From NCBI GenBank assembly GCA_034638255.1, contig JAWPGT010000010.1, forward strand, positions 744,001 through 808,000: a stretch of 64,000 nucleotides of DNA. Direction: 5' to 3'. Shown piece after piece: positions 1 to 12,488 of this stretch. The translations under genes and the position numbers were made by a program. Numbering within the stretch: position 1 is the stretch's first letter; every line of letters begins with the position of its first letter. This DNA is from Coprinus comatus. Its lineage: Eukaryota > Basidiomycota > Agaricomycetes > Agaricales > Agaricaceae. A model generated the notes under the pieces. That model saw only the letters and a list, made by a program, of their open reading frames with translations, made no database searches and had not been told where the DNA came from.

Positions 1-910
1 CCTAATCATTATCATTCTTTAAAGTGCCTGTCTCACCCACCGTACACTGACAACATGTAGAGAACATAATGCATTGAATTAACTGCGATGTTGAGGGCAA
101 ACCTTGTGTCCATATAAGTGGGATCACTTGAAGTCGTCACTACCCGAAAATTAGTGTTTTGAGGGATGCGGAACAGCGAAGGGAGAGCGTGAATGGTTAC
201 GGTTAGTGGCGCGGGGCAATCTGGTCAATGGAAGCGTGACTGACTATGGTATTATTGGAACTGGCGTCATAGCTGAAGAAGACGCAATGAGAAGTGCGGG
301 GAGGCCATTGCGGGGTACCAAGTGTTTGATATCTTGACAGATCTGTCCCTGGAAAAGACGACAAAGAAACCTGGATTACGCAACAAAAAAAAAACATTCT
401 TTCACTTCCATAGATTGCACACCAAAGTCATGTTCTCCAGTGTTATGTTATTGTGGAGTCCTGGGAAGATGTCCATCAACAGTGATTTGGTTGCCAGAAG
501 CCAGTGAAGGAGACAGATCAAACTTCGGCCCCCGACAAAAAACTCTTAGCCTACCTACATGGGGAGCCGCAGAAAGTCCAGTAATGTACAAGAGATTGTC
601 TGGAAGGGGTGAAAGAGCGAGGAAAAAAATTTGAACTCCGGTGTCCTTGAAACGCAGGGTCGAAGAGCAACCACATGGACGTGCCCCAGATTGGCCCCAG
701 ATGCCTTCTACTGATTAGGCGAGCCGGCCCAAGCTGTCAACTGGCCCTGTGGGGAAATCTGGGCGGGACCTGTCCGGAACCAACCACGGAACTCAGGGGA
801 AAGCCGGCCGTTGCACTGCCACCAATAAATCCCATATATGAGTACAATCACATGCGCTCTCCTCATCCTTCCCCGCCCCCCGCCCCGCCGAACGCGCTGC
901 TGAGAACAAC
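1..910. other. intergenic region upstream of the bHLH gene
   Basis: I find no gene here. Short reading frames on both strands lack splice partners or recognisable domains. The last 100 bases before the ATG at 911 hold an ACCAATAAAT stretch and a C-rich tract, which look like the promoter and 5' UTR of the bHLH gene. Confidence 0.5.
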
Positions 911-2091
911 ATGGACACCCTCCTCAGCCCAGCAGAAACCCATGCATTCCAGTCCTTTCTCTCGTCTATGGACTACCAGGACCTTTCTACGTCAGAATGG
1001 GCTATGTATTCCAATAGTATGGTCCAGAATGACGACCTCTTCCAATCTTCACAAAATTCGGAGGCATTGACCAAAGCCACGAAAGACCTCATGGCTTTGG
1101 ATTCTACTCGCTGGGACCAAGCTACACAACAACATCATAGTTACGATCACCACAATCACCAACAACAGATATACCACTCACGGCAAACTTACCGACATGA
1201 GACCTTTCCTTTTCTCACTAATAAGCATTTGCAGCAGCCAATACTCTCACTTGCTTCCTTGCACGAACTGCATAATGTTCATATTTCTCCATCATCTACA
1301 TCATCAAGTGCTACAACACCAGCAACGCCACATTCACCGTTTGACTTTTCCGACATTTCCATGCATGCATCACACTCCCAGCTTCCGCCTTCGCAACTGA
1401 GCCAACCGATCCTGCGACAATGCCCTCCTTCTCCAGGACCAAGCACGAAGCGATCTTCGACAAGTTCTGCACCAAATACCAAGCGTGCCCGTCCGTCCCT
1501 ATCAATATCATCAGCACCATCGGCGAGTGGAGCTGCTAAACAAACTCTTCTATCTCCTTCGCAGAAGAAGGCCAACCATATCCAATCTGAACAAAAACGT
1601 CGAGCGAATATTAGGCGGGGATATGAAGCGCTTTGTGAGACTGTCCCCACTTTGCGTGAAGCAATCCGAGAGGAGGAGGAGGCAGAGGCAAAGCTTAACG
1701 CTCAGTCTGGGTCTAAAGGTTCGAGGTCGAAGCGGAAAAAGCGGGATACAAGCGACGATAAGGACAAGATAGATGGCAGGGCGGGTCCGCGTAGTGAAAA
1801 CGTTGTTTTATCTAAAAGTGGGCTTCATTATCTATATTACGCGTCAATCAAGCAATTAACTTACGTATGACTTCAGCTATTGAGTATATCAATGACCTTC
1901 TTGCCGATAGATCTGCATTGCTTTCCCGGCTACATCGTGCACAATCTACGCTGCCGCTGGGACATCCTGTGCTCACCCCCGCATGTACCGGAGAACCGTT
2001 GTGGGAGAGAGTATGGAAAGGCGGTGATGGAAAAGTTGAAGGCGAGGGGAATGACGACGAAGAAGAAAATGATGACGGCGACAGCTCATAA
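911..2091 (+). CDS. bHLH transcription factor with an expanded loop
   Basis: Predicted nuclear DNA-binding protein of 373 aa in two exons (911-1817, 1877-2091) with a 59-nt GT-AG intron. Residues about 219-250 carry a basic region and helix 1 (KKANHIQSEQKRRANIRRGY, then EALCETVP). Splicing joins LSK to TIEYINDLLADR, which is a good helix 2 near residue 302. Between the helices lies a charged loop of about 50 residues (EEEEAEAK, SRSKRKKRD), much longer than the usual 6-12. This resembles the long-loop fungal group around yeast Ino4. The N-terminal 200 residues are rich in Ser, His, Gln and Pro, with repeated His-Asn-Gln. The tail is acidic (NDDEEENDDGDSS). The intron interrupts the bHLH at the start of helix 2. 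Target genes cannot be inferred. Confidence 0.85.
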
Positions 2092-2614
2092 CTGTCATCG
2101 AATCTTCATGTTTATGTATCATAACATGCATAACGCGAAACTTGGAATGAAGTCAACTTCATACAGACACCAGCGATGTATCAATATTCAATGGCTGTTG
2201 ATGGCCCACTCAAAAAAAAACCGCACTCATCCTCGTATTCTTTGTGGCATGGCAATTTACGATTTGTCTAGTGTCAATGGCAGGAACACTTTTCAGACTA
2301 CATTCCCCCATCAATTCTCCGTGCAGCATTACTTGTGTATATTTAAGTTTCGTTCCTTTGCTTGATTTTTTATGTCCATCTGTGTTTCTACCATCGTTTT
2401 TTCTCTTTCAAACCGAATATTTGTTAATGCATAATGGAGGAGTATAACTATGTAGTTGGTATGTTATAAAATTGTGATTTTCCATACATAGATGAGATCA
2501 TGATAAGATTGTTCACCTCATTCTCGCAAAGATTATGATTCAAAAAAAAGTTGAATGGTTAGTGATTCCTAAGTACAAGCGGAATACAACAATACATATC
2601 TCTAGACGACGCAT

Positions 2615-3587
2615 TTACATGAAATCATTGGGATCGTTTCCAAAATCGTCCAAAGCCTCGTCATACAAGTTTGTATCGAGTCTATGAATGCAGTTACTTA
2701 GAGACTAACGAGAGGCAGATGAGGAAATACATACTTGTTGGCAACTTTTGCAGCGCCCAAAACCGGTTTTGATGCCCCTTTCTTCTTCTTTCCGCCTGTC
2801 TTGTCTCTCTGCTCTTTCTGCTTTTCGTTTGCAAGTGTAGTAAGTGCAGTAGCAGCCTTGCGAACTTCTACATCCTTCAGAGGAGCTGCGAGTGCACGAA
2901 CGTGTTGTTCGACAAAGACATGGTAAAGGGGCTTGCTTTGATGACGTTTGATAATGTATTCTATAATCTTGGATGATAGTTCTTCGAAGTCTTCTTTAGT
3001 TCGGGGTTGACAGGATATCAGGAAGTCTAATTCGGAAGAGGATGTGCCTGAGATGATACCATAATGTTATCAACACTTCAACAAACCACGACGAAGACGT
3101 ACCACCCAGAGCAGCGGCGCCAAATAGATCTGCGGCATTGTTCAAATCGGCTTTGAGTTCTCTCTCCCTGTCTCTCCTTGCTTTTTCTTTTGGGTCAAGG
3201 ACATCATCAGAGTCATAGGTTATGTCGTCGTCAAGTTCGCCTGCTGCTTTTTTCCGAGCTTTCTCTGCTTCCTTTTCTGCAGTTTCTGTTTGAGAGTCCC
3301 TTTCTTCTTAGGAGGTGCAACGGAGGCTTTGGGTTGGTCATCTGCCTCTGACTCTGAAGAATCCTCCCAGTCTGACTGTAGAATTATTAGAATAAATCCA
3401 TAGAGAAATGTGGATGTACGCACGACTGGACCATTTTCGTCCTCGTCCTCGCCCTCCCACTTTTTGGAGGCTAGTGCAGGCGCAGGTGTCTTCTTCTGTA
3501 CGACTGGTTCGCTATCCGATTCTTCTATAAAGAATTTAGATGGAAATTTTGAGCAAAAACAAAGGAGTCCATACCCCAATCTGACAT
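2615..3587 (-). CDS. HCR1: eIF3 subunit J (eIF3j/Hcr1), apparent 1-nt frameshift
   Basis: Cytosolic translation initiation factor that loosely joins eIF3 on the 40S subunit and helps recycling. Exons on the minus strand: 3587-3575, 3524-3424, 3375-3103, 3047-2735, 2681-2615. It starts MSDWEESDSEP, carries KKWEGEDEDE and SDWEDS near the N-terminus, then KKKGTLKQKL, a central helical domain (SSELDFLISCQP, KIIEYIIKRHQ) and ends DDFGNDPNDFM, the family's typical acidic DFM tail. The exons sum to 767 nt, one short of a multiple of three. The frame is lost right after KKKGTLKQKL near 3280, where the next frame continues AEKEAEKARKKAAGELDDD. One missing base in a GC run explains this. It is either an assembly error or a real disabling mutation. 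The gene is divergent from COQ9, with about 45 bp between start codons. Confidence 0.9.
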
Positions 3588-3632
3588 TGTAGATGTTGGT
3601 GGTTATCTATTCTGTCAGATATTCTAAGATCA

Positions 3633-4557
3633 ATGGACTCTCGGACTTTGCCGATCCCGTCTCTTCTCTTCCGAATTATGAGCAGGTCCGTCATTTATTC
3701 TTTTCTTTTTCTTCCTCTTTGTCTTCCTCATTATTTCCCCAACTATTGTACAGTACCTCAACACGGCTTTTAAAACTTGCACTCCGCTAGTCAAGAGCCA
3801 CGGCTTTACACGTGAAGCTCTGGCAAATTCAGTTTTGCATCTCCCACCCCCGGAAACACACACCTCACCTCTTTCTGATGCCGCCATATCTTCAGTATTC
3901 GGTAATGGATCACAAGCTCAGCGTGCACTCATTAATCACTTTCTTGACTCCGGCGTCGAACAAATGAAACTGCGCGCTCATACGATACAGAACACTCAGA
4001 ACCGAAATGCTTCTGTGAAAGAAGTATTGGAAGAGAGATTAAAGTGGAACGAACCTGTACTGGAACACCTAACAGAAGCATTTGCGTTATTGGCCGCCAC
4101 CGAAAACGAAAGTGGGACTATTCTAAGCAGGCTGGGAGCGCTAAGAATTCCACCCGTAGATCCATTACCCGCATTCAAGCACGCTTGGAAAGTCGCAGAT
4201 GAGGCTTGTTACTTGAGTAGTGATACATCGGGAGAGGTAAGCTTTCAATTTCAACTTTTGAACGAGTATATGCGTGTTCAAACGGATACAGTTATCTTGG
4301 TATGCGCGTCGGACATCGCTGGCTGCAATTTATGTTGTCACGGGTAAGCAAGTATGAATCTTTGTTGCAATACCCTGTGGTACTAATAGTATTTAGAACT
4401 GCACCAAATAACATCACCGCATACAGCTTCACAGTTCCTCGACACCCTGCTCGCGTCTTCTACTAATCTCAAGAAATCGGTGGATGATATCGAACTATTC
4501 AGTTTATACTTGTTTAAGAGTTTCAAAGGCATTGCCAAAAGCTCCGGCATGATATAG
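3633..4557 (+). CDS. COQ9: COQ9, coenzyme Q biosynthesis lipid-binding protein
   Basis: Mitochondrial matrix protein that binds lipid and supports Coq7 in the CoQ synthome. Model: 3633-3689, 3754-4236, 4292-4343, 4397-4557, about 250 aa. After the first intron the sequence reads YLNTAFKTCTPLVKSHGFTREALA, the family's TetR-like N-terminal helix. The C-terminal half reads LSWYARRTSLAAIYVVTELH, the conserved SWY-R region, and ends LYLFKSFKGIAKSSGMI. The start is uncertain. ATG 3633 gives MDSRTLPIPSLLFRIMSRS, a convincing Arg/Ser-rich mitochondrial presequence, but needs the weak donor GTCATT. ATG 3593 with donor GTCCGT also stays in phase but gives a poor presequence. Confidence 0.9.
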
Positions 4558-6074
4558 TTATTGTGGGTCTCTTTTCTTCACCATTGCACCCAGCGATCTC
4601 CATTTTCCGGCTCGGGATGGTGGACGGTGTACCGGATCAAAGAATAGAATGAAGTCTGAGGTTCATGGGTCCACCTGACTCCCGGGTGCAATTCAAATAT
4701 ATTGGATTACACGCTCCTTCTTTGACTGTATGCGGGAATAGAAGACCGTCTTCCTTTTTTGTGAGTAGGTTTTTAGAGCTAATAACAAATGTTATTCATT
4801 TCTTGCGCAGTTTGGTCCAGCTACGTCATTAACATCGCAACGGTTGGCCGGTTTACCGAGGTTTACCGTCGCACAATGTTGCTTGGATACGGTCTAATGC
4901 TGGGTGGTCACTAGGTGGTCAACTCTGGCTTCGCACGTGTTTCTAGTGTGCTATCCAAGAAGTTTTTGCTCCCTCTATGCATATATGCTGGGTGTCAAAA
5001 CCTTGCTTCGCTCGGTTACATTACCCAGCTGGGATAGGGCTAAGCCCTTTGAATCTAAAGAAGAGTGTCATACCTCTTCTGTTCGATGGGAAGATTCTCT
5101 AGTATTCCGTGCGGATCTTGAGAAAACCATTAAGATATTGGTATCTTTTAACGCCAGAAACCTTGTTGGCTTCTCACCCAACTTCTTCGACATTTGCTGA
5201 TGTCTTACAGTCCCTTCGCTCAGCTAAAATGAGAAGACCACATGGAGAGGCGTAGAGCGTACAAGAATAACGATAATACCCGTACACCATATTTGAAGCT
5301 CATCGCTTATAACCCACCATACCACTCCCACACACATCCCCACAATCACTTCCGGTAGCTTCCGGTGCTTTCCATAGCTGTGCACATTTCAGCGAAGCAA
5401 AAATAAACACGTACTAACAGAACATCAAGTTCTTTTAATCTTACTACCGCTCATACATACGCAGTTGTTTCTAGTGCATAAAGCGAAGCGGGAACGGCTT
5501 CCCATTGGGCATGTGTTCATTGTAAGATGGTATTGAAGAAGGGGTGCATGTGTTGTTCAGGTGTTTGCTGAATGCTTCTCCTCTAAAAATGTTATCTGTA
5601 CAAGCGCGCGTCACTCTCCTCGAGTTTCAAATTGACGCTATTCAACCTACCGGTTCCAGTCTGTTAAAAAAACTTGGAGCAGGGGTTTTTCATCAGCTCT
5701 TCATATTACTCGGTTACATCTCCCACAGTGCAATATCCTTCATGGACACTGTTCTAGAGTGTTACATGGTCGCCTACAACGGCAACCGGATGTAAAGAAT
5801 AGCGCCATGAAGTGAAAACCTAACGGAATGCTCTGATCAGCGCATGTGAATCAAACAAGTTGGTATTTTTGGTTAAGCATGGCTGTGACGTGCTGGACTC
5901 TATCATAATAACTTTCCATCGCAGTCAAGCAAATCGTGGAAGCAATACGCTTGTCTGGTGGTTGACCCTGCTTCGATCTTCACTGCACACGGCCTTGGTC
6001 CCACGGCCTGGTTTTCATCCTATAAAACACAATGATGAGAGCCCTAGTACCGTATCTCCTCGTTCTGCTCAACT
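4558..6074. other. 1.5-kb intergenic region
   Basis: No supportable gene. A 98-codon frame at 4904-5200 and an 83-codon frame at 5544-5795 have no recognisable domain. The stretch separates COQ9 from the membrane-protein gene and probably contains the promoter of the latter. Confidence 0.4.
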
Positions 6075-7876
6075 ATGAAGCCTCCCTCGCATTTCAGAGA
6101 ATCTTCTGATATAAGCGCTAGTGACCTCCCCGCTGGGCCGTCTCCTGGTATACAAGAAAAACAGTCATTCTTCAACTCCGACATATTCCGTTTTGCAATA
6201 TTTCTTGCCATGGAGGTTGCCTTCACGGCTCTTACATGGTACTGTATCAAAAGTCCTCGACAGCTTCCCTTTCTTAGTCTCAGGGAGTCATATATCAGAA
6301 GTGGATTCGCTACAATTTTCAACTTCTGGCATGGCGTCGCTCTGGCTTTCGCCGCTGGTATATGTGCAAACTCATTTAGTAGGGAATGGGCAGCACGAGA
6401 AACAAGAACCGATATGGTGTCCACAGTAACTGGGACTCTTTACAATAAATCTTTCTACTTCTTCAAACCTCGCGCGACAAACACGTACAGGATCGCTCTT
6501 GTTGCTTCTTACCTCATCCTCTTAATGGGAACCACTGCATCATCCACAATTACCATCTCCTCTGGCGTTCAGAGCTCTCACACTCTACCAATCGCTTCTC
6601 TCCCTCAAATCGACGTTCGGTTAAATGGCGACCTTGATTCGCCAATTGTTTTGGGTCTTCGTGAGCGTCTGAAGAGGGCGACCATGATCGTTCAACTGGA
6701 AAAAATTGATGGTCGACCTTTCAGCTTTATCCCTCCACCCAACCGGCTGGTTCCACTTCCAATCGACGTCATCACTTTATCCAATCATGTTTCATATGTT
6801 TCGGACGTTGTGCAGTTTCGACACTCGTGTTCTTGGAGATCACCAGATCGTTTCGATGGAACGTATTTTCAATTAGACGGAGAAGACTGGGAGGTCCACC
6901 GAGACACCGGTGGTTCGCTTTTGAATAACGCTGACACTTGTAAGTGTTATATTTCAAGTAAATTACTCAAATGTGGGATGTGTAACTAATCAAACGAAAC
7001 AAAACAAATAGTCGACTCAAGTACCAAGAAGCCTGGCTCAACAATTATCCAATTACTTCCAAGGGATCCACGGCGAACCCAGGATTTGCGGTTTATCTCT
7101 TCCTTGGAGGTAATACAACAAATCCCGTATTTGTAGACGAGGAAAACACCAACAAAACATTTATTGATCTCTCGGATTTGCCATCCTTCAGGGATCCCCT
7201 TGGGTTTGTTTCATTCGATACGCGACCAATGGAGAGTTCAGAGACCTGGGTTGCTGCACCACTTGCTACATTTCTCATTTGCTCACCGAACCTGCAGTTC
7301 GAGACGGATACTGTAGTGCTTGCCCCTAACACCAACCTCACGGATCCAGATATCACACTCCTCGCTGCGCAAGAATCGGATTCACCTCATAATATCCATC
7401 TGGAGGCTGCACGCTTGATAATCTCCCGAGCATTGGTTGAGGCCATCAAAACTCCGGATGATGTTATTGATGCTTCTCATGACATACCGCACGTCAACTT
7501 CAACTCTGTATCTTCCAGTATATTTATGCCTAATCCTAACTCTGGATCATGGAACCAGTCTTCTGCGGTCCGACCTCTTTCCATTGAAACGATCAATCAG
7601 AATGTTGATAGTTACATTCTTACTGCCTTGAAGGCGTTTACAGATGGGATTCAACCAAGAAGCAGGATCATTAATGTCTTGGGTGAAGGTGAATTTACGG
7701 CCAGTGTCCCAGCGACAGAAAGGATTTTCGGTCTTATTTTGACCACAACTCTAGAATGGAGTGTGTTTCAACTCGTTGTGGTCATAGTGGAGTCGGCGCT
7801 ACTCGTTGTTCTTGTTGTCTTGAACAGGACCCAAAATCGTCGACCATTTGAACTGAACTATATTGTAAATAGATAG
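6075..7876 (+). CDS. multi-pass membrane protein of unknown function
   Basis: I do not recognise the family. Two exons (6075-6943, 7012-7876) give about 577 aa. Hydrophobic segments lie near residues 40-60 (FAIFLAMEVAFTALTWY), 85-100 and 140-160 (IALVASYLILLMGTTAS). A long soluble, probably extracellular region follows, and a last segment sits near the C-terminus (VFQLVVVIVESALLVVLVVL) before a short basic tail. This layout resembles uncharacterised membrane proteins common in mushroom genomes. Splicing is odd: the strong donor GTAAGT at 6940 shifts the frame, whereas GTGTTA four bases downstream keeps the frame that reads RLKYQEAWLNNYP. Either the weak donor is used or a base is missing nearby. 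Confidence 0.65.
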
Positions 7877-8111
7877 GTTGTTGTTATGTTATGTGCACAA
7901 CCTTAGGTTTGTGGATAGTTGCATTATACTTTTCCTCAATTGTTCGTGTTTATATTGTACTACGTACATCGGTTGTCTGGTTAGTAATGGTCCCAAGAAA
8001 ATGCTTTAGCTATAACACAAAAACGGATATTAGAATAGTAAGTGTTCCCCTCTGTAGTATCCCTACAGGTCCGTGAATCGAACCGCATTATTTGCCCCCT
8101 TGTTAGAGAGA

Positions 8112-9418
8112 CTATTGAGTGCCCGGCTGTGTCTCGCTAGTATCACTTCTAGCATTGAGTGCAGTATATAGAGGTGCGTAGCGGAAAAACGATTGGATAG
8201 GTGTGCTTGAAGATGTAATGTGATTATGTATGGTGTCGAGCATGCATTTCTTTGACGAAAATACAACACAAGCATCTTCTGTGGCGTTTTGGAGAATGAG
8301 GTCGTTTACATTCTGGGTCTCCTTCAATGACAACTTAGTGATTGTGTATTTGTATGCATCGTCTTTAGTTGTGTCCGTCAGGCGACAGTGTCGCAGTTCT
8401 TTTGGAGTCGGGCTTCCAGGGTAGTGTGTTTCCGGAAATGGGACATGGATATCAATCAGGGTACTTTGAGTCTCCCGATAGAGCTTAAGGAATACCTTTG
8501 GATGCATGAGGAACGCTTCTCGGAAGCTATTTATACGTAGCACAAGTGCTAGGCGAGGACTGATGATGAACATGGAATGAATTGCAGCACCCATGATAGA
8601 ACCCTCCATAGTCGCAAAGCTGTTGCTTCCCATAACAAATTCGCTTCCGTCGGCAGCCTCCCACATTCCAATATGATAACCGTTAGCGAATGCTGCATAA
8701 TCCATTGCGAAATAATTGCCAACGAGTGTGTCCTTCTTGAGATCATCAGGATCGATTTCGGCAGGATTCCTATATTGCCGATCATTGGAAAATCTGGAGT
8801 TAATTTTCTCTCCTTCTCCAACTATCTCGGTATGCGAGGTATCGAGGAGATAAGAGAGACCATGGAGCCAAAGATCCTCCAAAGTCTTCAATCCGTGATC
8901 TTTCATGTACTTTTTGCGCCTACGAACTAAGCTTTCCTGCTGCTCTGATCCATAAAATCGTCCTCGAATGAATGGATTGTGATAATGCATGATAAATGTG
9001 AATTTCCTCAAGTCTCCCAATAGCTCCCGTGTTAACGTGAAAGAGCGTTTGTTAGCTCCAGAGGAGGACTCGATAGTTGTTAGAATATCTGCGGCCGAGC
9101 TCTCTAGTTTTGAAAGTTTTTTTTCCACTGGTTGCATCTTTTTGCCACTCGCACTAGTATCGCTTGTGTAGAGGTTGTTCCCAAACACTTTTGTAATACG
9201 TTGTGATTGTAAGGATTTCGTTGATAAGTCATAAAAATCGACTTTGTGCTTCCTAAGAGTTGTATATGTATATTAGATGAAGAAGAGAGGTTTACTCCAG
9301 TTCAGCTTGAATCATACCGTTTCACAGGACGTTGGTCAAACTTGCGTAGAACGAATTGTGGAATATAGTGTTGATAGTGATTGCGAACTTGGCACAACCT
9401 TGGTAATGAAGGTATCAT
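8112..9418 (-). CDS. DUF4238-family protein, C-terminally short paralogue
   Basis: First of three tandem paralogues on the minus strand. Exons 9418-9318 and 9252-8112, 413 aa. The N-terminal exon encodes the family signature HYIPQFVLRKF, and the phase-2 intron falls at the same site as in the other two copies. Further shared blocks are FTLTRELLGDLRKF, FIMHY, YFAMDYAAFANGYHIGMWEAADGSEFVMGSNSF and ISPRLALVLR. The protein stops shortly after FFRYAPLYTALNARS. It lacks the C-terminal 180-290 residues found in the neighbours, including the block around RSDWDEFFWFYRAM. Function is unknown; DUF4238 members elsewhere are uncharacterised. The truncation may be a true short form or decay. Confidence 0.75.
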
Positions 9419-9916
9419 TCTGGAGAGTGCACTGATAACACGAGGCTAGTGCTGAAGGAGGGTACAGGAGAAGTGATTTGGCCGATGAAAATTAGTTTTA
9501 ATCATTATTACGTACAAGCATGAGTACAAGCATGTGGAGGTGAATCCAGGGTGAATCTCTCATGTACCACGGTGGCATTCTCTGGGAAAGTGCTATCTAT
9601 TTTTCATGACTCTCATGTCTAACGAAAATTCTCTGGGACCACGAACGGAAAAATTATAGGTGACCTTTGATTATTGAAGCTTGCACTTACCGACTAGAGT
9701 CCTCGATCAACACGTTACGAAACACGCGACCTTTACACGGTATTGAGCATTGGGCATTGTCATTGATCGTTGATCGTTGAGCATTCTTTATGTCTTTTGA
9801 CTGATTGAGGAATATGTATGTCTTTATATATCATATGTACACAGTCCAAGTTAGGAACGGTGAGAAAAATAATCATATACCATAAGTTTCTGTGTACGCC
9901 GTACATATAATATAAT
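9419..9916. other. spacer between DUF4238 genes
   Basis: No gene seen. It contains short repeated motifs around 9750-9790 (GATCGTTGA twice and TTGAGCATT twice). It holds the promoter of the first DUF4238 gene and the 3' end of the second. Confidence 0.4.
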
Positions 9917-12086
9917 CTATGAGATCTGAGATTTTATGTTTATATTTGCAGCCTCAGTTGGCACTTTTGGGCTAAGATAGATTGCAAGAATCGAAAGGAA
10001 GAATAGCAAAAACAAGATATTTTGAATCGTGTCTGTGGTCGCCACTTTTCCTGTCGCGTTTAATTTGTCTTCTTTATTTAGGGGAGGGCCAGAATTATCT
10101 TCCACAGGAACCAGAGGGGGCGGAAGATCCTCCACTTCGATAAGCACTTGAGTAGCGGTTCCAGGCTCATCCCGGTATACGACCTCTGCTTTGCGACGAG
10201 TAATATCCTCTTTGTTTGCGCGCCACATAGGTCCCAGGGGCGACGTCGTAGTTTTCTTTGTCTTGACATGGCTAGGTTGTACCAAACGTAAAAATGCATC
10301 GTCTCCCACCACCGATTTCATAAAAGCCGGATTTTCTTCTGTTAGCCACTCGATAATGCCCACTAACATTGTGCCTTTTACTGTTGCTGCGCGCGTGCCC
10401 TTTTTCGTAGACCCAGTGTTAAAAAGATAGTTGATTAACAAGCTGGTGTATCCAAGGACTCGTGTCGAGTCCTCAGGAGACAAAGTCTCGACAATAGCAT
10501 GTTTTATTTGACTCTGTTGCGTTTCTGCATCATTCGCTGACACACCGAAAGATTTCAGACGATTCTTCGCGTGCGATAGTCGAGTACACATTTCGAGTGC
10601 CATAGGGTGCTGTTGTTTGGGATCGGCAGTCATGGCTCGATAGAACCAGAAAAATTCATCCCAATCAGAACGGAATTCCATCTTCATTCCCTCCAGAGCT
10701 GTACGCAATCGGCGATCTGCGTCCAGCTCTTGAGGAATGTCGATATTCGAATGTTCCGTTATTGCTACCACAAGAGGAAAATAACGTTCGTGTGTATTTC
10801 CCCGGTCGAATTGAAGTGAAGGACTAGTAATATGCGCTTGCACTTCTTCTAACACGGAATTCTTCGAAGAAAACACCAAGTTTCCGTCGTCTGGAATATT
10901 CAACAAAACGACATCGTTGACTGCCCTGGTTTGGTCCGCTGTGAGCTTCGTGATTGAATAACTAAACCTGTCCTTCAATGCAATATTGGTGGCACGGTAC
11001 TCGCATTTCTCTTCATAGCCTCCGAAAGCTCCGAACGGACTACCGTGCCAATGGACTTGAGGATAAGAGATCTCTATATCATAGAGTGAACTCTTCATCT
11101 TCCACCCGCTCATGGATAGCACCTGGACACTATTACATCGTAGGACAAGAGCCAACTTTGGAGATACAATGAATAAGCGATGGATTTGTACAGTTACCCC
11201 TTGGGACGAGAGTAACATGTGGGAGCAAGACTTCGTATCAAACATGAGACCTTCCCATAGACCGAAACTATTGTTCCCCATGACGAATTCTGTTCCAGGT
11301 GCTGCCTCCCAGATACCAATGCGGTGCGTATTGGCCAAACCTTCGTAGTCCATGGCAAAATAATTGATGGAAGGGTCTAGCCTTGTGGTCCACATTTCAT
11401 GCCATTGGTACGAGGGGTATTTGGCTACTGTAAGTTCTCCCTCTCTGACGATGTGAGAGTGTGGTGTGTCCATCACATAGGATAAACCGGCGAGCCAAAC
11501 ATCCTGGTATGAATGTAAACCATGCTTTTCCATATAATGATTGATCCAATCCTCCATGTGTTCCTCTTTCTTTTCTCCAAAATATCTATCCCTAACAGAC
11601 GCGGTTCTAAAATGCATGACGTAGACGAATTTGCGTAAGAAACCAAGCGATTCTCTCGTCAACGTGAAAGAACCCTTCTGGGTAGCGCTCTCGATAGAAT
11701 TAATGATTCGTGATGCCTGGTTCTCCAATTGAGACAACTTCTCCTCCACATTACAACTTATTCCATCCGTCTTGTCATTGTAAAGGTCTTTCTCCCCAAA
11801 TAACTTTGCAACTGGACGATGTTGTAATGTTTTCGTGGAAATGTCATACACGTTCAGAAGCTCTGTCTCGATATGGTACTTGTTCCGTGTCTTCCAGGAC
11901 CCTTTGTTGCGCTCTTTCACAGTTCTATGTAATCGCTTAGAAACTTATAGACGCGGTTTGGGGTCGATAGGCTTACTTGGGGGGACCTTGAGCCTCAAGG
12001 AATTTGCGCAATATAAAACGAGGGATATAGTGATGATATTTGTTGGCCTTAGAGGCTGCCTTTCTTGACCTAGGCTTAGACTCCAT
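9917..12086 (-). CDS. DUF4238-family protein with C-terminal membrane anchor
   Basis: Longest of the three tandem paralogues. Exons 12086-11977 and 11924-9917 give 705 aa. Exon 1 encodes a Lys/Arg-rich start and YHHYIPRFILRKF. The intron uses GTAAGC and the acceptor TTACATAG, which keeps frame into KTVKERNKGSW. Shared blocks follow: FTLTRESLGFLRKFVYVMHF, FAMDYEGLANTHRIGIWEAAPGTEFVMGNNSFG, VSPKLALVLR and RSDWDEFFWFYRAM. The last 90 residues are unlike those of the other copies: a Pro/Glu-rich linker and a hydrophobic segment (ILFLLFFLSILAIYL) close to the end, suggesting a tail anchor. The catalytic role, if any, is unknown. Confidence 0.75.
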
Positions 12087-12488
12087 GGGTGGGGGAGAGA
12101 TGGATAACTCAGGCTTAACAGAAGAAAGCTAGACGTGGCAAAGGAAGCCCAATCCCATTTTCTCACCCAACCGATGGGAATTTGGTTGTCAGTCAGCCTC
12201 AACGTTACGTCACGACCGATCCGACGGTAACTTGTAAGTACACATATGGATCGCAATGTTTTACACTAATATGGGGAAGTGGGAGTATCCAAGCTGAGAG
12301 CACTTATGACACATAGACAATGTAACTTGAACTTTCCCAACAATTCTTTAAATTGATATGAATATCTCTTTGCTACATATATGGAACGTGCTGAATTGCA
12401 AACTGACATGAATAAGTAAAATAACGTTGATATGTTGAATCACAATACTTACTTTCTCCACAAAATTTCTGGTACAACATGCTTACAA

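Noticed and set aside
3593..3685. Alternative COQ9 first exon starting at 3593.
   Set aside because: It keeps phase, but its N-terminus has acidic residues and a poor mitochondrial presequence, and it would leave five bases to the eIF3j ATG.
4904..5200. 98-codon frame as a gene.
   Set aside because: No recognisable motif, no splice partners and no conserved start context.
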